DNA of 32,197 nucleotides from Flavobacteriales bacterium (GTDB taxonomy: Bacteria > Bacteroidota > Bacteroidia > Flavobacteriales_D > CAJJDF01). The stretch spans positions 71,567 through 103,763 of the forward strand of contig JAHDBM010000003.1 of the NCBI GenBank assembly GCA_020630395.1. Direction: 5' to 3'. The notes beneath the pieces are model-generated. The model was not told the DNA's origin. It saw only the letters and a program-made list of their open reading frames with translations, and made no database searches. Made by a program: the position numbers and the translations under genes. Shown in pieces: positions 7,031 through 15,493 of this stretch. The first letter of the stretch is position 1, and each line of letters starts with the position of its first letter.

Positions 7031-9418
7031 ATGAATACAAGTAAAGCTTTTATATTCCTATTATTTCTCTTTAAAGTTTGTTTTAGTTTCGCAGATGAAG
7101 GTATGTGGCTTCCAAACCTTATTAAAGCATACAACTATAGTGATATGCAATCAAAGGGGCTTATGATTTCGGCTGAAGACTTATACTCAGCTAACAAAAG
7201 TAGCTTAAATGATGCTATTGCTCACTTTAATGGAGGCTGTACTGCAGAAGTAGTATCCAACAAAGGTCTTATTCTAACCAATCATCATTGTGGATACAGT
7301 CAAATAGCTGCACATAGTACTCCTGAAAGAGACTATTTAAAAGACGGCTTTTGGGCTATGTCATTTAACGAAGAGCTAAAATGTAATAATTTATATGTGG
7401 ATTTTATAAGACAAATTGAAGATGTAACTGGTTCTATACTTACTTCAACTAATATTTCTCAAAAGGAAATTGAACAAAATATTATTAAAAGAAAAGCTGA
7501 GCTTACTTCTAATTCAAATTATCAATTAATTATTAAACCATTTAATTATGGAAAAAAATACTTCGCTTTTTTTATAGAGCGATTCACTGACATTAGATTA
7601 GTTGGAGCTCCCCCTTCTGCTGTTGGTAAATTTGGGTTTGATACAGATAATTGGGTTTGGCCAAGACATACAGGCGATTTTTCTGTGTTTCGAATATATG
7701 CCAATAAAAATAATAGAGCAGCTAGTTACAATACTAGTAACGTTCCATATAAGCCATTAAAATCAATCCCAGTTTCATTAGAAGGTGTTAAAGAAGGAGA
7801 TTTCACTATGGTTTATGGATTTCCTGGTACTACTGAACAGCATTTAACTTCTTATGCTGTAGATCAAAAAATAAATCATACCAATCCTGCAAGGATACTT
7901 ATGAGAGAAAAAGCTTTAGAAGTGATTAATGCTACTATGTTAGAAAGCACAGAAAAGAAGATACACCTATCATCACATCAATCATCAGTTAGTAATTATT
8001 GGAAAAAATTCAAAGGCGAAAATTTTGGGCTAAAAAAAGAGAACGCTATTGGTAAAAAAATTCAATTTGAAAAACAACTTCAAGCAAAAATTGACGCTAA
8101 TCCAACTTTAACTACTAAATATGGTTCTCTACTAGAGAAAATAAAAGCACATTATGATAGTGGAAAAGATATAGAAATAGCTTTTTCTTATTATGTTGAG
8201 CTTTTCTACTCATGTTTAGGTTATGCTAGACCTAAATATATAAACCCAATTAGTCAATCACTTGCAAAAGAAAACAAAGTAGAATTTAATAATTCATTAA
8301 AAATGATGGAAAACATTTTCATCAAAGCTGCTTCGTATAATGAATATTATAAATCATTATTAAAAAATAGTATTAAACCTCTTTTAAATAATGTTGACTT
8401 AAAATATATTCCTCCATGTCTTGGAAATTCAAAAGATGAATTTCTTAATGACATTAGCAACAAAGTCAATTTATTAATGAGTGAATCATATCTAACATCC
8501 AAAGAAAAGATTGATAAATTATCTAAGGCAAAGCTTAAAAAGGCAAAGAAATTATTAAAAAAAGATGGATTCTACCAATTACTTCTTGATTTAAACACTA
8601 TATGGAGCACAAAAATAATCCCAGAAATAAGAATACATAGAAGCAAAACTAATCAATTAATGAAGCAATATGTAACAGCTATAGAAGAAGCATATCCAAA
8701 CAAACAAGATTGGTATGACGCCAATGGCACGTTAAGAATTTCTTACGGAGAATTGGCTGGATCAACTCCAAAAGACGGTATGGAATATAAAGCGTTTACT
8801 ACAACTGATGGAATTTTACAAAAATATATACCTGGCGATAGAGAATATGATGTTCCTGAAAAGCTAATTTCATTAATAAAAGCAAAAGATTTTGGAAAAT
8901 ATGCTGAAGATGGTGTGATGAAAGTCTGTTTTACGGGAACCAACCATACTACTGGTGGTAACTCTGGAAGTCCAGTATTAAATAAAAAAGGACATTTAAT
9001 TGGTATTAATTTCGATAGAAGCTGGGAAAGCACTATGAGTGATGTAATGTTTAGTGATAATTTATGTAGAAACATAACGGTAGATATTCGATATGTACTG
9101 TTTATTATTGATAAATATGCTGGTTGTAAAAGACTTGTTAATGAAATGACCATAATTGAAAAAGAAGATCCTTTAAAAATCAAAAGAGCTTTACTAAGTA
9201 GAGAGATAGAAATATTATCCAATATTATTGAAACTTCTCCAAAACAAGCTGACTTATATTTTAAAAGAGGAAAAGCATATTACGAACTTGGCAAATTAGA
9301 TAAATCATTAGAAGACTATGAAAAATCTGTTGAGCTTAATCCTACAAATAAAGCCTATATAAAGCAAAGAGATAAGATTCAAAAGATAATAACTCAAATA
9401 AAAAGTATTAGAGAATAA
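7031..9418 (+). CDS. S46 dipeptidyl-peptidase, DPP11-like, with C-terminal TPR
   Basis: The 795-residue product begins with a signal peptide (1-21, ending SFA) and DEGMWLP, typical of S46 peptidases. The chymotrypsin-fold triad is visible: His85 in TNHHCGY (83-89), Asp216 in RHTGDF (212-217), Ser645 in TGGNSGSPV. S46 enzymes remove dipeptides from the free N-terminus of peptides in the periplasm. In P. gingivalis, specificity is set 18 residues after the catalytic Ser: Arg673 in DPP11 (Asp/Glu at P1), Gly673 in DPP7 (hydrophobic). Here position +18 is Arg663, which predicts acidic preference. The protein exceeds the usual length of about 720 by a C-terminal tail with one 34-residue consensus TPR (about 740-773). 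A PaaI gene follows directly. Confidence 0.93.
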   Translation: MNTSKAFIFLLFLFKVCFSFADEGMWLPNLIKAYNYSDMQSKGLMISAEDLYSANKSSLNDAIAHFNGGCTAEVVSNKGLILTNHHCGYSQIAAHSTPERDYLKDGFWAMSFNEELKCNNLYVDFIRQIEDVTGSILTSTNISQKEIEQNIIKRKAELTSNSNYQLIIKPFNYGKKYFAFFIERFTDIRLVGAPPSAVGKFGFDTDNWVWPRHTGDFSVFRIYANKNNRAASYNTSNVPYKPLKSIPVSLEGVKEGDFTMVYGFPGTTEQHLTSYAVDQKINHTNPARILMREKALEVINATMLESTEKKIHLSSHQSSVSNYWKKFKGENFGLKKENAIGKKIQFEKQLQAKIDANPTLTTKYGSLLEKIKAHYDSGKDIEIAFSYYVELFYSCLGYARPKYINPISQSLAKENKVEFNNSLKMMENIFIKAASYNEYYKSLLKNSIKPLLNNVDLKYIPPCLGNSKDEFLNDISNKVNLLMSESYLTSKEKIDKLSKAKLKKAKKLLKKDGFYQLLLDLNTIWSTKIIPEIRIHRSKTNQLMKQYVTAIEEAYPNKQDWYDANGTLRISYGELAGSTPKDGMEYKAFTTTDGILQKYIPGDREYDVPEKLISLIKAKDFGKYAEDGVMKVCFTGTNHTTGGNSGSPVLNKKGHLIGINFDRSWESTMSDVMFSDNLCRNITVDIRYVLFIIDKYAGCKRLVNEMTIIEKEDPLKIKRALLSREIEILSNIIETSPKQADLYFKRGKAYYELGKLDKSLEDYEKSVELNPTNKAYIKQRDKIQKIITQIKSIRE

Positions 9419-9826
9419 GTGTTGAGTCCTAAAGAAATAGTACATAAAATGTATGACAATGATCCATTTAGCAAGTGGCTTGGTATTTCTATTGAATCTG
9501 TTTCAAAAGGTAACGTAGTATTATCTTTGAAAATAACACAGGATATGTTAAACGGTTTTGGTATTGCTCATGGAGGTATAACATATTCTCTTGCTGATAG
9601 CGCACTAGCATTTTCAGTAAATAGCAATGGAATTCAAAGTGTTTCATTAGAAACCTCTATTTCTCATACTAAACCTCTTTATCTTAATGATATCATTAAA
9701 GCAACTATAACCGAAATAAGTTTAACCAACAAAACCGGTATTTATGAGATTAAAATTCATAATCAAAAAGAAGAATTGGTTGCTTTTTTTAAAGGAATCG
9801 TATATCGAACTAGCAAAAAATGGTGA
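9419..9826 (+). CDS. paaI: PaaI-type hotdog acyl-CoA thioesterase
   Basis: The 135-residue product is a single hotdog-fold domain. It has the PaaI signature GFGIAHGGITYSLADSALAF (about 46-65), with the HGG loop and the Asp used in hydroxyphenylacetyl-CoA thioesterases, then SVSLETSISHTKPL and the typical end YRTSKKW. PaaI hydrolyses aryl-acyl-CoA intermediates that stall phenylacetate breakdown. No other paa gene is in the window, so here it may be a stand-alone housekeeping thioesterase. There is no ATG near the conserved N-terminus: the gene starts at GTG 9419 or TTG 9422, directly after the stop codon of the S46 peptidase. This suggests cotranscription and reinitiation. It converges with the NUDIX gene 3 bp away. 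Confidence 0.85.
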   Translation: MLSPKEIVHKMYDNDPFSKWLGISIESVSKGNVVLSLKITQDMLNGFGIAHGGITYSLADSALAFSVNSNGIQSVSLETSISHTKPLYLNDIIKATITEISLTNKTGIYEIKIHNQKEELVAFFKGIVYRTSKKW

Positions 9827-9829
9827 AAT

Positions 9830-10423
9830 TTATTGTAATTTCTTGATTACATCTTGTATTGATGAAAAAGATGCTTTTGCATAAACTTCTAATTCATTAG
9901 CTGAAATCCATTTTACATCTGTAATATCTTCTTCTATTTGAGGCAACAACTTTTCATTACCATTGTATTTCATTTTATACCAAATACTTTCTTTAAGGCA
10001 TAATTTATTATTCCTAGTATACGTATGATAAGTATTACAAAGCCATTTCTCTATTATTGGGTTAGATATACCACATTCTTCTTCTACTTCTCTTATAGCA
10101 CCTTCCTTTTTCTTTTCATTAGCTTCAATTTTACCCTTAGGTAAATCCCATTTACCATGCCTTTTTATCATTAATAGCTCATTTTTATTGTTAAAAACAG
10201 CACCTCCTCCAGCCGTAACAACTGTAAAATTATTCTTTAAGTACTTTTTTAACTTTTTTGTTGAAGAAAAATTAACAATAACAGGCATGCTTGATTTTGA
10301 GCACAATAGAATTAACTCTTCTATATCTAGCGGTTCTACAATATTTACTTCCGAAAAAAATAACGCTTCATTAACATTAAAAATTAAGTAAAACACGTTA
10401 TCATCTATAAAAACTTTATACAT
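9830..10423 (-). CDS. NUDIX hydrolase
   Basis: The 197-residue product has an N-terminal region of about 70 residues with no recognised domain (MYKVFIDD...) and a C-terminal NUDIX domain. The NUDIX box GX5EX7REUXEEXGU is complete at about 97-119 (GKIEAN...REVEEECGI), so the Mg-binding glutamates are present and the enzyme should hydrolyse a nucleoside diphosphate-linked substrate; which one cannot be read from sequence. A conserved lead-in (VTAGGGAVF, KWDLPKG) precedes the box. The start codon (10421-10423) lies inside the -7 box of the divergent pyrE gene. From memory, this NUDIX-pyrE head-to-head pairing is common in Bacteroidota. Confidence 0.9.
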   Translation of the reverse strand: MYKVFIDDNVFYLIFNVNEALFFSEVNIVEPLDIEELILLCSKSSMPVIVNFSSTKKLKKYLKNNFTVVTAGGGAVFNNKNELLMIKRHGKWDLPKGKIEANEKKKEGAIREVEEECGISNPIIEKWLCNTYHTYTRNNKLCLKESIWYKMKYNGNEKLLPQIEEDITDVKWISANELEVYAKASFSSIQDVIKKLQ

Positions 10424-10426
10424 TTG
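10419..10426 (+). promoter_or_regulatory. -7 promoter box of pyrE, overlapping the NUDIX start codon
   Basis: TACATTTG is a perfect TAnnTTTG match that ends 6 bp before the pyrE ATG at 10433, so the transcript would have almost no leader. The box also contains the complement of the NUDIX start codon (10421-10423). Confidence 0.5.
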
Positions 10427-10432
10427 CGAGCT

Positions 10433-11062
10433 ATGATTTTAAACCAACATACTGCATCAAAGGTAGCAGAATTTTTGCTCCAAATAAAAGCCGTAAAATT
10501 AAATGTTCAAGAGCCATTTACTTGGGCTTCTGGAATTAAATCTCCTATTTATTGTGATAATCGTGTTATTCTTTCTTATCCGAAAATAAGAACGTTTATT
10601 AGGCAACAAATGGTAGATGTAATACAGGAAGGTTTTGGAAAACCAGATGTAATTGCTGGTATAGCTACCGGAGGCATACCTGTTGGAGCACTTATTGCGC
10701 ATGAATTAGAATTACCATTTGCTTATATTAGATCCAAAGCCAAAGGACATGGTCTTCAAAATATGATCGAAGGAATCATAAATCCTGGTCAAAATGTAAT
10801 TTTAATTGAAGATTTAATCTCTACTGGTGGTAGTTCATTGAAAGCTGTTGATGCAGTTAAAGAAAATGGAGCACATGTTAAAGGGGTAATTTCTATTTTT
10901 GATTATGGTTTTAATATCGCTAAAGAGAATTTTAAACATCATGAATGCGCATATCTTTCTCTTTCTAATTTTCAAGTACTAGCGCAAGTAGCTAAAGAAA
11001 AACAATACATTACAGAACAAGATTACGAATACCTAATAGATTGGCATCAACAAAAAGTTTAA
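10433..11062 (+). CDS. pyrE: Orotate phosphoribosyltransferase
   Basis: The 209-residue product converts orotate and PRPP to orotidine 5'-phosphate in de novo pyrimidine synthesis. The type I PRPP-binding loop NVILIEDLISTGGSS is complete (about 121-135), preceded by GIATGGIPVGALIAHEL and the catalytic flexible-loop region YIRSKAKGHG (98-107). An in-frame TTG at 10424 would add three residues, but it lies inside the promoter box, so I chose ATG 10433. The gene diverges from the NUDIX gene with 9 bp between start codons. A hairpin with a T-tract follows 22 bp after the stop, then purC. Placing pyrimidine and purine genes in series suggests shared readthrough transcription or local attenuation. 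Confidence 0.95.
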   Translation: MILNQHTASKVAEFLLQIKAVKLNVQEPFTWASGIKSPIYCDNRVILSYPKIRTFIRQQMVDVIQEGFGKPDVIAGIATGGIPVGALIAHELELPFAYIRSKAKGHGLQNMIEGIINPGQNVILIEDLISTGGSSLKAVDAVKENGAHVKGVISIFDYGFNIAKENFKHHECAYLSLSNFQVLAQVAKEKQYITEQDYEYLIDWHQQKV

Positions 11063-11063
11063 A

Positions 11064-11128
11064 AATTGTTGATTTTTAATATTCAAAGCATACTTTATTT
11101 AAGTATGCTTTTTTTATTTTCAACAATT
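11064..11128. repeat. Outer inverted repeat enclosing the pyrE-purC terminator
   Basis: AATTGTTGA (11064-11072), directly after the pyrE stop, is the exact complement of TCAACAATT (11120-11128), 11 bp before the purC ATG. The 9-bp arms enclose the terminator hairpin at 11085-11115, giving a nested two-stem structure that fills most of the spacer. Confidence 0.45.
11085..11115 (+). terminator. Intrinsic terminator between pyrE and purC
   Basis: AAAGCATACTT (11085-11095), loop TATTT, AAGTATGCTTT (11101-11111), then more T. This is an 11-bp perfect stem with a short loop and a seven-T tract (11109-11115). It is only 24 bp before the purC ATG, and I see no -7 box after it, so purC would depend on readthrough or on a promoter overlapping the hairpin. 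Confidence 0.75.
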
Positions 11129-11139
11129 CAATAACAATC

Positions 11140-12093
11140 ATGAGCAAAACTACAATTAAATCAACTAATTTTTCTTTCGACAATCAAGTGTCCTTTTACA
11201 AAGGCAAAGTAAGAGATGTATACAATATCAACAATAAACATATTGTATTAGTTACTAGCGATAGAATTTCTGCCTTTGATGTAGTTTTACCCAAAGGAAT
11301 ACCAAGTAAAGGTGGACTTTTAACTGGAATTGCAATAAAATTCCTTAACGAGACACAAGACATTGTCCCTAATTGGTTTATTACTAGTCCACATCCAAAT
11401 GTTAGTATTGGTCATTTTTGCGAACCATTTAAAGTAGAAATGGTTATTAGAGGATATTTAGCTGGACATGCTTGGAGAGAATATAAAGCAGGAAAACGTA
11501 TGATATGTGGTGTTTCTCTACCAGATGGTCTTAAACAAAACGACAAACTCCCTAACCCTATCATAACTCCTTCTACAAAAGCTGAGGATGGTTTACATGA
11601 TGAGGATATATCTCGAGAAGAAATTTTAACAAAAGGAATAGTTTCTAAAGAAGATTATGAACTTTTAGAGCAATACACCTATAGTTTATTTAAAAGAGGT
11701 ACTGAAATAGCGGATAAACAAGGATTAATTTTAGTTGACACAAAATATGAGTTTGGCAAAAAAAACAATAAAGTCTATTTAATAGACGAAATCCATACAC
11801 CAGATTCTTCTCGATATTTTTATAAAGATGGATATCAATTAAGGCAAGATACAGGTGAAGATCAAAAACAACTATCGAAAGAGTTTGTTCGAGAATGGCT
11901 TATCGAAAATGGATTTCAAGGAAAGGAGGGACAACAAATACCTGAAATGACAGATGATTTTGTTAACATGGTTACCGCTAGATATACTGAGTTATATGAA
12001 AAAATAACAGGAGATTCTTTTACTTTACCAAAAAATTACAACACAATAGATATTGAAGCAATTACTCAAAAAGCACTAAACCAATTACAATAA
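11140..12093 (+). CDS. purC: SAICAR synthetase (phosphoribosylaminoimidazole-succinocarboxamide synthase)
   Basis: The 317-residue product joins CAIR and aspartate with ATP to make SAICAR in de novo purine synthesis. Family motifs in order are YKGKVRDVY (20-28), [15 protein letters not shown] (37-51), [13 protein letters not shown] (103-115), [12 protein letters not shown] (140-151), [12 protein letters not shown] (196-207) and [13 protein letters not shown] (214-226). The length is that of the longer, yeast ADE1-like branch rather than the roughly 240-residue E. coli type, which is usual in Bacteroidota. It follows pyrE behind a terminator-like hairpin. Its 3' end overlaps the end of the convergent lipoprotein gene by 9 bp. 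Confidence 0.96.
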   Translation: MSKTTIKSTNFSFDNQVSFYKGKVRDVYNINNKHIVLVTSDRISAFDVVLPKGIPSKGGLLTGIAIKFLNETQDIVPNWFITSPHPNVSIGHFCEPFKVEMVIRGYLAGHAWREYKAGKRMICGVSLPDGLKQNDKLPNPIITPSTKAEDGLHDEDISREEILTKGIVSKEDYELLEQYTYSLFKRGTEIADKQGLILVDTKYEFGKKNNKVYLIDEIHTPDSSRYFYKDGYQLRQDTGEDQKQLSKEFVREWLIENGFQGKEGQQIPEMTDDFVNMVTARYTELYEKITGDSFTLPKNYNTIDIEAITQKALNQLQ

Positions 12094-13596
12094 ATTTTGT
12101 ATTTGTCCACCTAGAGCTTTAAATAATTGTTTCCACCCATTTTCATCTTTATTTTTAAAGCTAATAGTAAATTCTGTATGCTTTAAATTTGAGTTACCTT
12201 TTGCAAAAGATATTACTTCTATTATATCTTGAACATCTTCAGGAACATCATCCATTGATCCCAATACATTCTCCATATCAACATAAAATGAAACCGGCAA
12301 ATCTTTTTGTTCAATTGACGCATAATTATCTGGTAACGAAACCTCTGTTGCAAAAGCCGTTAACGAATCTGAAGACACTACTAATTCATGTTTATTCAAG
12401 TTTACAAACATTACATCTTTTTGTTCTTCAACCTCTCTTGAAATATCAGTTCCAAATTTCGTGTAAGTCCTATTAATTTTTTCTGAAAACTTCCATCCAT
12501 TATCACTTACTCTAACAAATTCAGGCATAGTATCCATCATTGCTTTTACAATATTCATATCGTTTACAGCTACAACTGCTTTAAATGAAACTGGTATATC
12601 CTTATTGTCTATTAATCCAAAAGACATAGCCATATCGCTTCCCATGGCACTAACTAATTCTTCTGCCATTTTTTTACTTGCTACATCTCCTCTCATTTCT
12701 TTATCAAGTTGCTCTAGTAACATGTTTTTAAGCTGATCTTTTTCCATAGACATACTTAACCAACCAATTGCATGCTTAGTCATGGCTTTCTCAAATAGTT
12801 CTTTAGATACTCCTTTTTCATCTAATACATTATATTTTGAATTCAATAATTTATCCATGCCATAACCATTAACTTCAAAATCTACTCTACCCTTTTCTCC
12901 ATTCAAAGTAATTAAACTGCTTGCCCCTTTTAAATATTCTTTAGCTTCTTCATCCATCTTTACTCCTTGATCATCAAAACTTAGCTTATCAGCATAAACA
13001 AGCATAACCATGTCCTTATTGCTAGTCAATACATCACTAATTTCTTTTGTTAAAGGTGCACTAGAAGCATTAGACAAATTACCTAGAATAACTTCTAGTT
13101 TGTCTTTAGAATTTACTCCTGGTTTTATTCCTCCTACAGCAATACCAATAGCATCATTCCATGCTATTGAAAAATCATCCGAACCAAATTCGTTATAAAT
13201 CATAGTAAAGCCACCAATAGTTTGAGTTTCTCCACTAGTCATTTCTTCGATTTTATTTTTAAAGTTATCAGCTGAATTAATATCAAACGTAGTAATTAAA
13301 AACTCTTGTTCATTTTTTGCATTAGCAGTTAATACAAATGATTTTTCTGAAAAAATATTCATCCCCCATTCAGTAGAATCAAGTAATTTTCCTGTAAATA
13401 ATTTAATCCATCCAAATTCTTTCCAAAAATCACCTTTGTCTATTATTTGCTGGATATTAATTTTTCCTACTGCAGCAATATTAGATTCATTTTTTATAAT
13501 ATTTTCTAATGGAGCATCCTTAGATCCGCAAGATGATAGCGTTAATATTATCCCTAATAATACAGCACTTCCCAATACACTTATTCGATTCATCAT
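12085..13596 (-). CDS. Large lipoprotein, possibly DUF4836-like
   Basis: I start the gene at the double ATG (13591-13596), because it places a proper lipoprotein signal at the N-terminus (MNRIS...LTLSSCGS); an upstream ATG at 13641 would add 15 basic, tyrosine-containing residues before the signal. The product is about 503 residues and exported. It has repeated blocks of beta-strand and helix resembling the Bacteroidota DUF4836 lipoproteins: a first block from about residue 20 after the Cys ([18 protein letters not shown]) and a later similar one ([24 protein letters not shown]). I recognise no enzyme motif. The stop codon overlaps the end of purC on the other strand. Confidence 0.7.
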   Translation of the reverse strand: MMNRISVLGSAVLLGIILTLSSCGSKDAPLENIIKNESNIAAVGKINIQQIIDKGDFWKEFGWIKLFTGKLLDSTEWGMNIFSEKSFVLTANAKNEQEFLITTFDINSADNFKNKIEEMTSGETQTIGGFTMIYNEFGSDDFSIAWNDAIGIAVGGIKPGVNSKDKLEVILGNLSNASSAPLTKEISDVLTSNKDMVMLVYADKLSFDDQGVKMDEEAKEYLKGASSLITLNGEKGRVDFEVNGYGMDKLLNSKYNVLDEKGVSKELFEKAMTKHAIGWLSMSMEKDQLKNMLLEQLDKEMRGDVASKKMAEELVSAMGSDMAMSFGLIDNKDIPVSFKAVVAVNDMNIVKAMMDTMPEFVRVSDNGWKFSEKINRTYTKFGTDISREVEEQKDVMFVNLNKHELVVSSDSLTAFATEVSLPDNYASIEQKDLPVSFYVDMENVLGSMDDVPEDVQDIIEVISFAKGNSNLKHTEFTISFKNKDENGWKQLFKALGGQIQNLL

Positions 13597-13865
13597 TTTC
13601 TTTCTTTTAGAAATATTTTTTACTAAACTAAAATAATACATCCCCCAAATAAGAGCATGTTAAAGAATGTTAAACCTTTAACTAATTTTTACTACCTCTT
13701 ACTAAAAACGAAGAATTGAAAAACTACATAAAGCTTTAAATATATTCACTCATATATTTATAATAAAAATCCTTTAGGGATTAATTTGTTAATAAAACAG
13801 ATAAAGAAAGACAACTAGAAAACATTCTTTTTCGTAAAATCGTTAAGTAAATAAGAAATTGTTAC

Positions 13866-14447
13866 ATGCACGGAATAGAACCATACTTTAATTGGAGAGG
13901 ATTATATATAGCCTCAGAAGATTACCGTTCACCTTTTTTTGAAAGGGAATACAGTGAATTTGAGTTCACTAATCGTGTCTATAATTTCTTACTTCATCCT
14001 CAATGGGATGATTTTGGATCTCCTACTCTATTCATTAAAATTATTTATGCCGATTATGAAAAAGGTATAGCCATAATAGAAATGATTGGAGAATGGAATG
14101 ATTGTATCCACAATGATATCATGTCTTTAAAGAGAGATATTCTAGACCTGCTAATACCCGAAGGAATTGATAAATTCATCCTAATTGGTGAGAATGTTTT
14201 AAATTTTCATGGATCTGATGATTGTTACTACGAAGAATGGTTTGATGACATTGAAGATGGATGGATTGTTTTATTAAATTTTCATGACCATGTATTGGAA
14301 GAAATGTCTAATGATAGCTTAGACAACTACCTTATTTATGGTGGGGATTTTGATGCATTAGATTGGCGTACCTATAAACCTCAACAATTATTTGTATTAA
14401 TTAATGATAAGGTACAAAATCGATTTTCTACCCCACTACTTTCTTAA
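13866..14447 (+). CDS. Conserved-looking acidic cytosolic protein, function unknown
   Basis: The 193-residue product has no signal peptide or membrane span. It is rich in Asp, Glu and aromatic residues (FNWRGLYIASEDY near the start, EEWFDDIEDGWIVLLNFHDH at about 124-143, GGDFDALDWRTYKPQQLF near the end). This looks like a folded alpha-beta protein. I recognise no catalytic motif, though I have an impression of relatives in other Bacteroidota. The ATG at 13866 is preceded by a 224-269 bp spacer without a clear -7 box. The next gene, a lipoprotein, starts 10 bp after its stop, so the two are likely cotranscribed. Confidence 0.65.
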   Translation: MHGIEPYFNWRGLYIASEDYRSPFFEREYSEFEFTNRVYNFLLHPQWDDFGSPTLFIKIIYADYEKGIAIIEMIGEWNDCIHNDIMSLKRDILDLLIPEGIDKFILIGENVLNFHGSDDCYYEEWFDDIEDGWIVLLNFHDHVLEEMSNDSLDNYLIYGGDFDALDWRTYKPQQLFVLINDKVQNRFSTPLLS

Positions 14448-14457
14448 ATTGTTTTAC

Positions 14458-15492
14458 ATGAAATTACACTACATTACTTCTTTAATTTTCATCCTTATTT
14501 TAATGAGTTGTGAGAATAAAACTATTCAAGAATCAGTTAATACAAATCAAGGTTTTGGACCTGATGAAGAACTTGAAATAACACAACAAGTGATAGAAGA
14601 TAACACCTCACAAAATGAAGTTATACATACAAATTCACTCACTGATTCATTTACTTTAGTAGAGATTCCTGATGATGCTTCTTGTTTTACATACAAGATT
14701 TTAAATTCAAAAAACAAAGAAGTTAGTTTACCTAAATATGTTAAAGAAGGGTTGGATTGTCCTGCACTCTTAAGCTTAGAAGAAAATCGTTTCTTATATT
14801 ATTGGACTGATAATGTATATCGTTATGATTTAAATGAAAAGAAAAACGTAAAATTATTTACTCCATTCAAAGGAATTGATGGCATTAGCAATCCAGTAAT
14901 TAACGGTAATTTAGCTTTATTTCAAATAATCAATCAAAATGGAGTTGGAGGATATAATGATATTTGTAGACTATTATTACTTGATCTTACTTATATAAAT
15001 GATATCAAAAAACGAAAATTTGATAGACCTGTAAACTTTTCTTGTGGTGGAATTTGCTCTGGAATACCATACGAAGATTTTGGTATTAAAAATCAAGAAA
15101 CTATTTGGTTTAAGCGAAACATCAATTACGAAGAAAATCCTGGTGCAATAATTGAAATTAATTTAAATAAAAAAAATCGATTAACTGAATTTAACCTATT
15201 CATTGAAAAATTTAGAGATTATGCCATAAATAACAACACAAAAGCGTTTGCTAAGCTAAATCACTCTAGCTATGAAATGAAAGATTTATTATTAACCTCT
15301 TTAACTGATAAAGAAGGATTAGTACACAGGAAAACCTCATACAATAAAGAAACTATGCAGTATGAATACGAAATATACTTTAAAGGAGAATCAGAAGATG
15401 GATATGACTTTGAAAGTGGTATATACTATTATTTTACTTACAGTAAGGAAAACAACAGCTTTTACTTAATTGATATGCTTGCAGCTGGATAG
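14458..15492 (+). CDS. Lipoprotein of unknown function
   Basis: The frame is open from 14404 inside the previous gene, but the ATG at 14458 gives a lipoprotein signal (MKLHYIT...LILMSCE), so I start there. The mature part begins at the Cys with a low-complexity Asn/Thr/Glu linker of about 50 residues. A soluble region with four Cys follows (including SCGGICSG at about 196-203), with short strand-forming repeats and a C-terminal NTF2-like-looking end (KGESEDGYDF...YYYFTYSKENNSFYLIDM). No known domain can be named with confidence. It abuts the convergent ZIP gene with a 1-bp gap. Confidence 0.65.
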   Translation: MKLHYITSLIFILILMSCENKTIQESVNTNQGFGPDEELEITQQVIEDNTSQNEVIHTNSLTDSFTLVEIPDDASCFTYKILNSKNKEVSLPKYVKEGLDCPALLSLEENRFLYYWTDNVYRYDLNEKKNVKLFTPFKGIDGISNPVINGNLALFQIINQNGVGGYNDICRLLLLDLTYINDIKKRKFDRPVNFSCGGICSGIPYEDFGIKNQETIWFKRNINYEENPGAIIEINLNKKNRLTEFNLFIEKFRDYAINNNTKAFAKLNHSSYEMKDLLLTSLTDKEGLVHRKTSYNKETMQYEYEIYFKGESEDGYDFESGIYYYFTYSKENNSFYLIDMLAAG

Positions 15493-15493
15493 C

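Noticed and set aside
8743-9222. A 159-residue open frame on the minus strand inside the S46 peptidase gene.
   Set aside because: It is antisense to a clear enzyme that includes the catalytic Ser and TPR, and its translation has no domain. Similar antisense frames at 2905-3096, 20080-20442, 22231-22461 and 28521-28781 are rejected for the same reason.
10424-10432. A TTG start for pyrE at 10424.
   Set aside because: The codon is part of the -7 box TACATTTG, and the ATG nine bases later fits the family.
13597-13641. An upstream ATG at 13641 for the large lipoprotein gene.
   Set aside because: It would put 15 basic residues before the lipoprotein signal; the ATG pair at 13591-13596 gives a standard signal and lipobox.
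13741-13800. A small hairpin AATCC-TTTAG-GGATT in the spacer before the 193-residue protein gene.
   Set aside because: Its 5-bp stem has no T-tract and is too short to separate from chance.
14404-14457. An upstream start for the 344-residue lipoprotein.
   Set aside because: It lies inside the preceding gene and would bury the signal peptide; ATG 14458 fits the lipobox.
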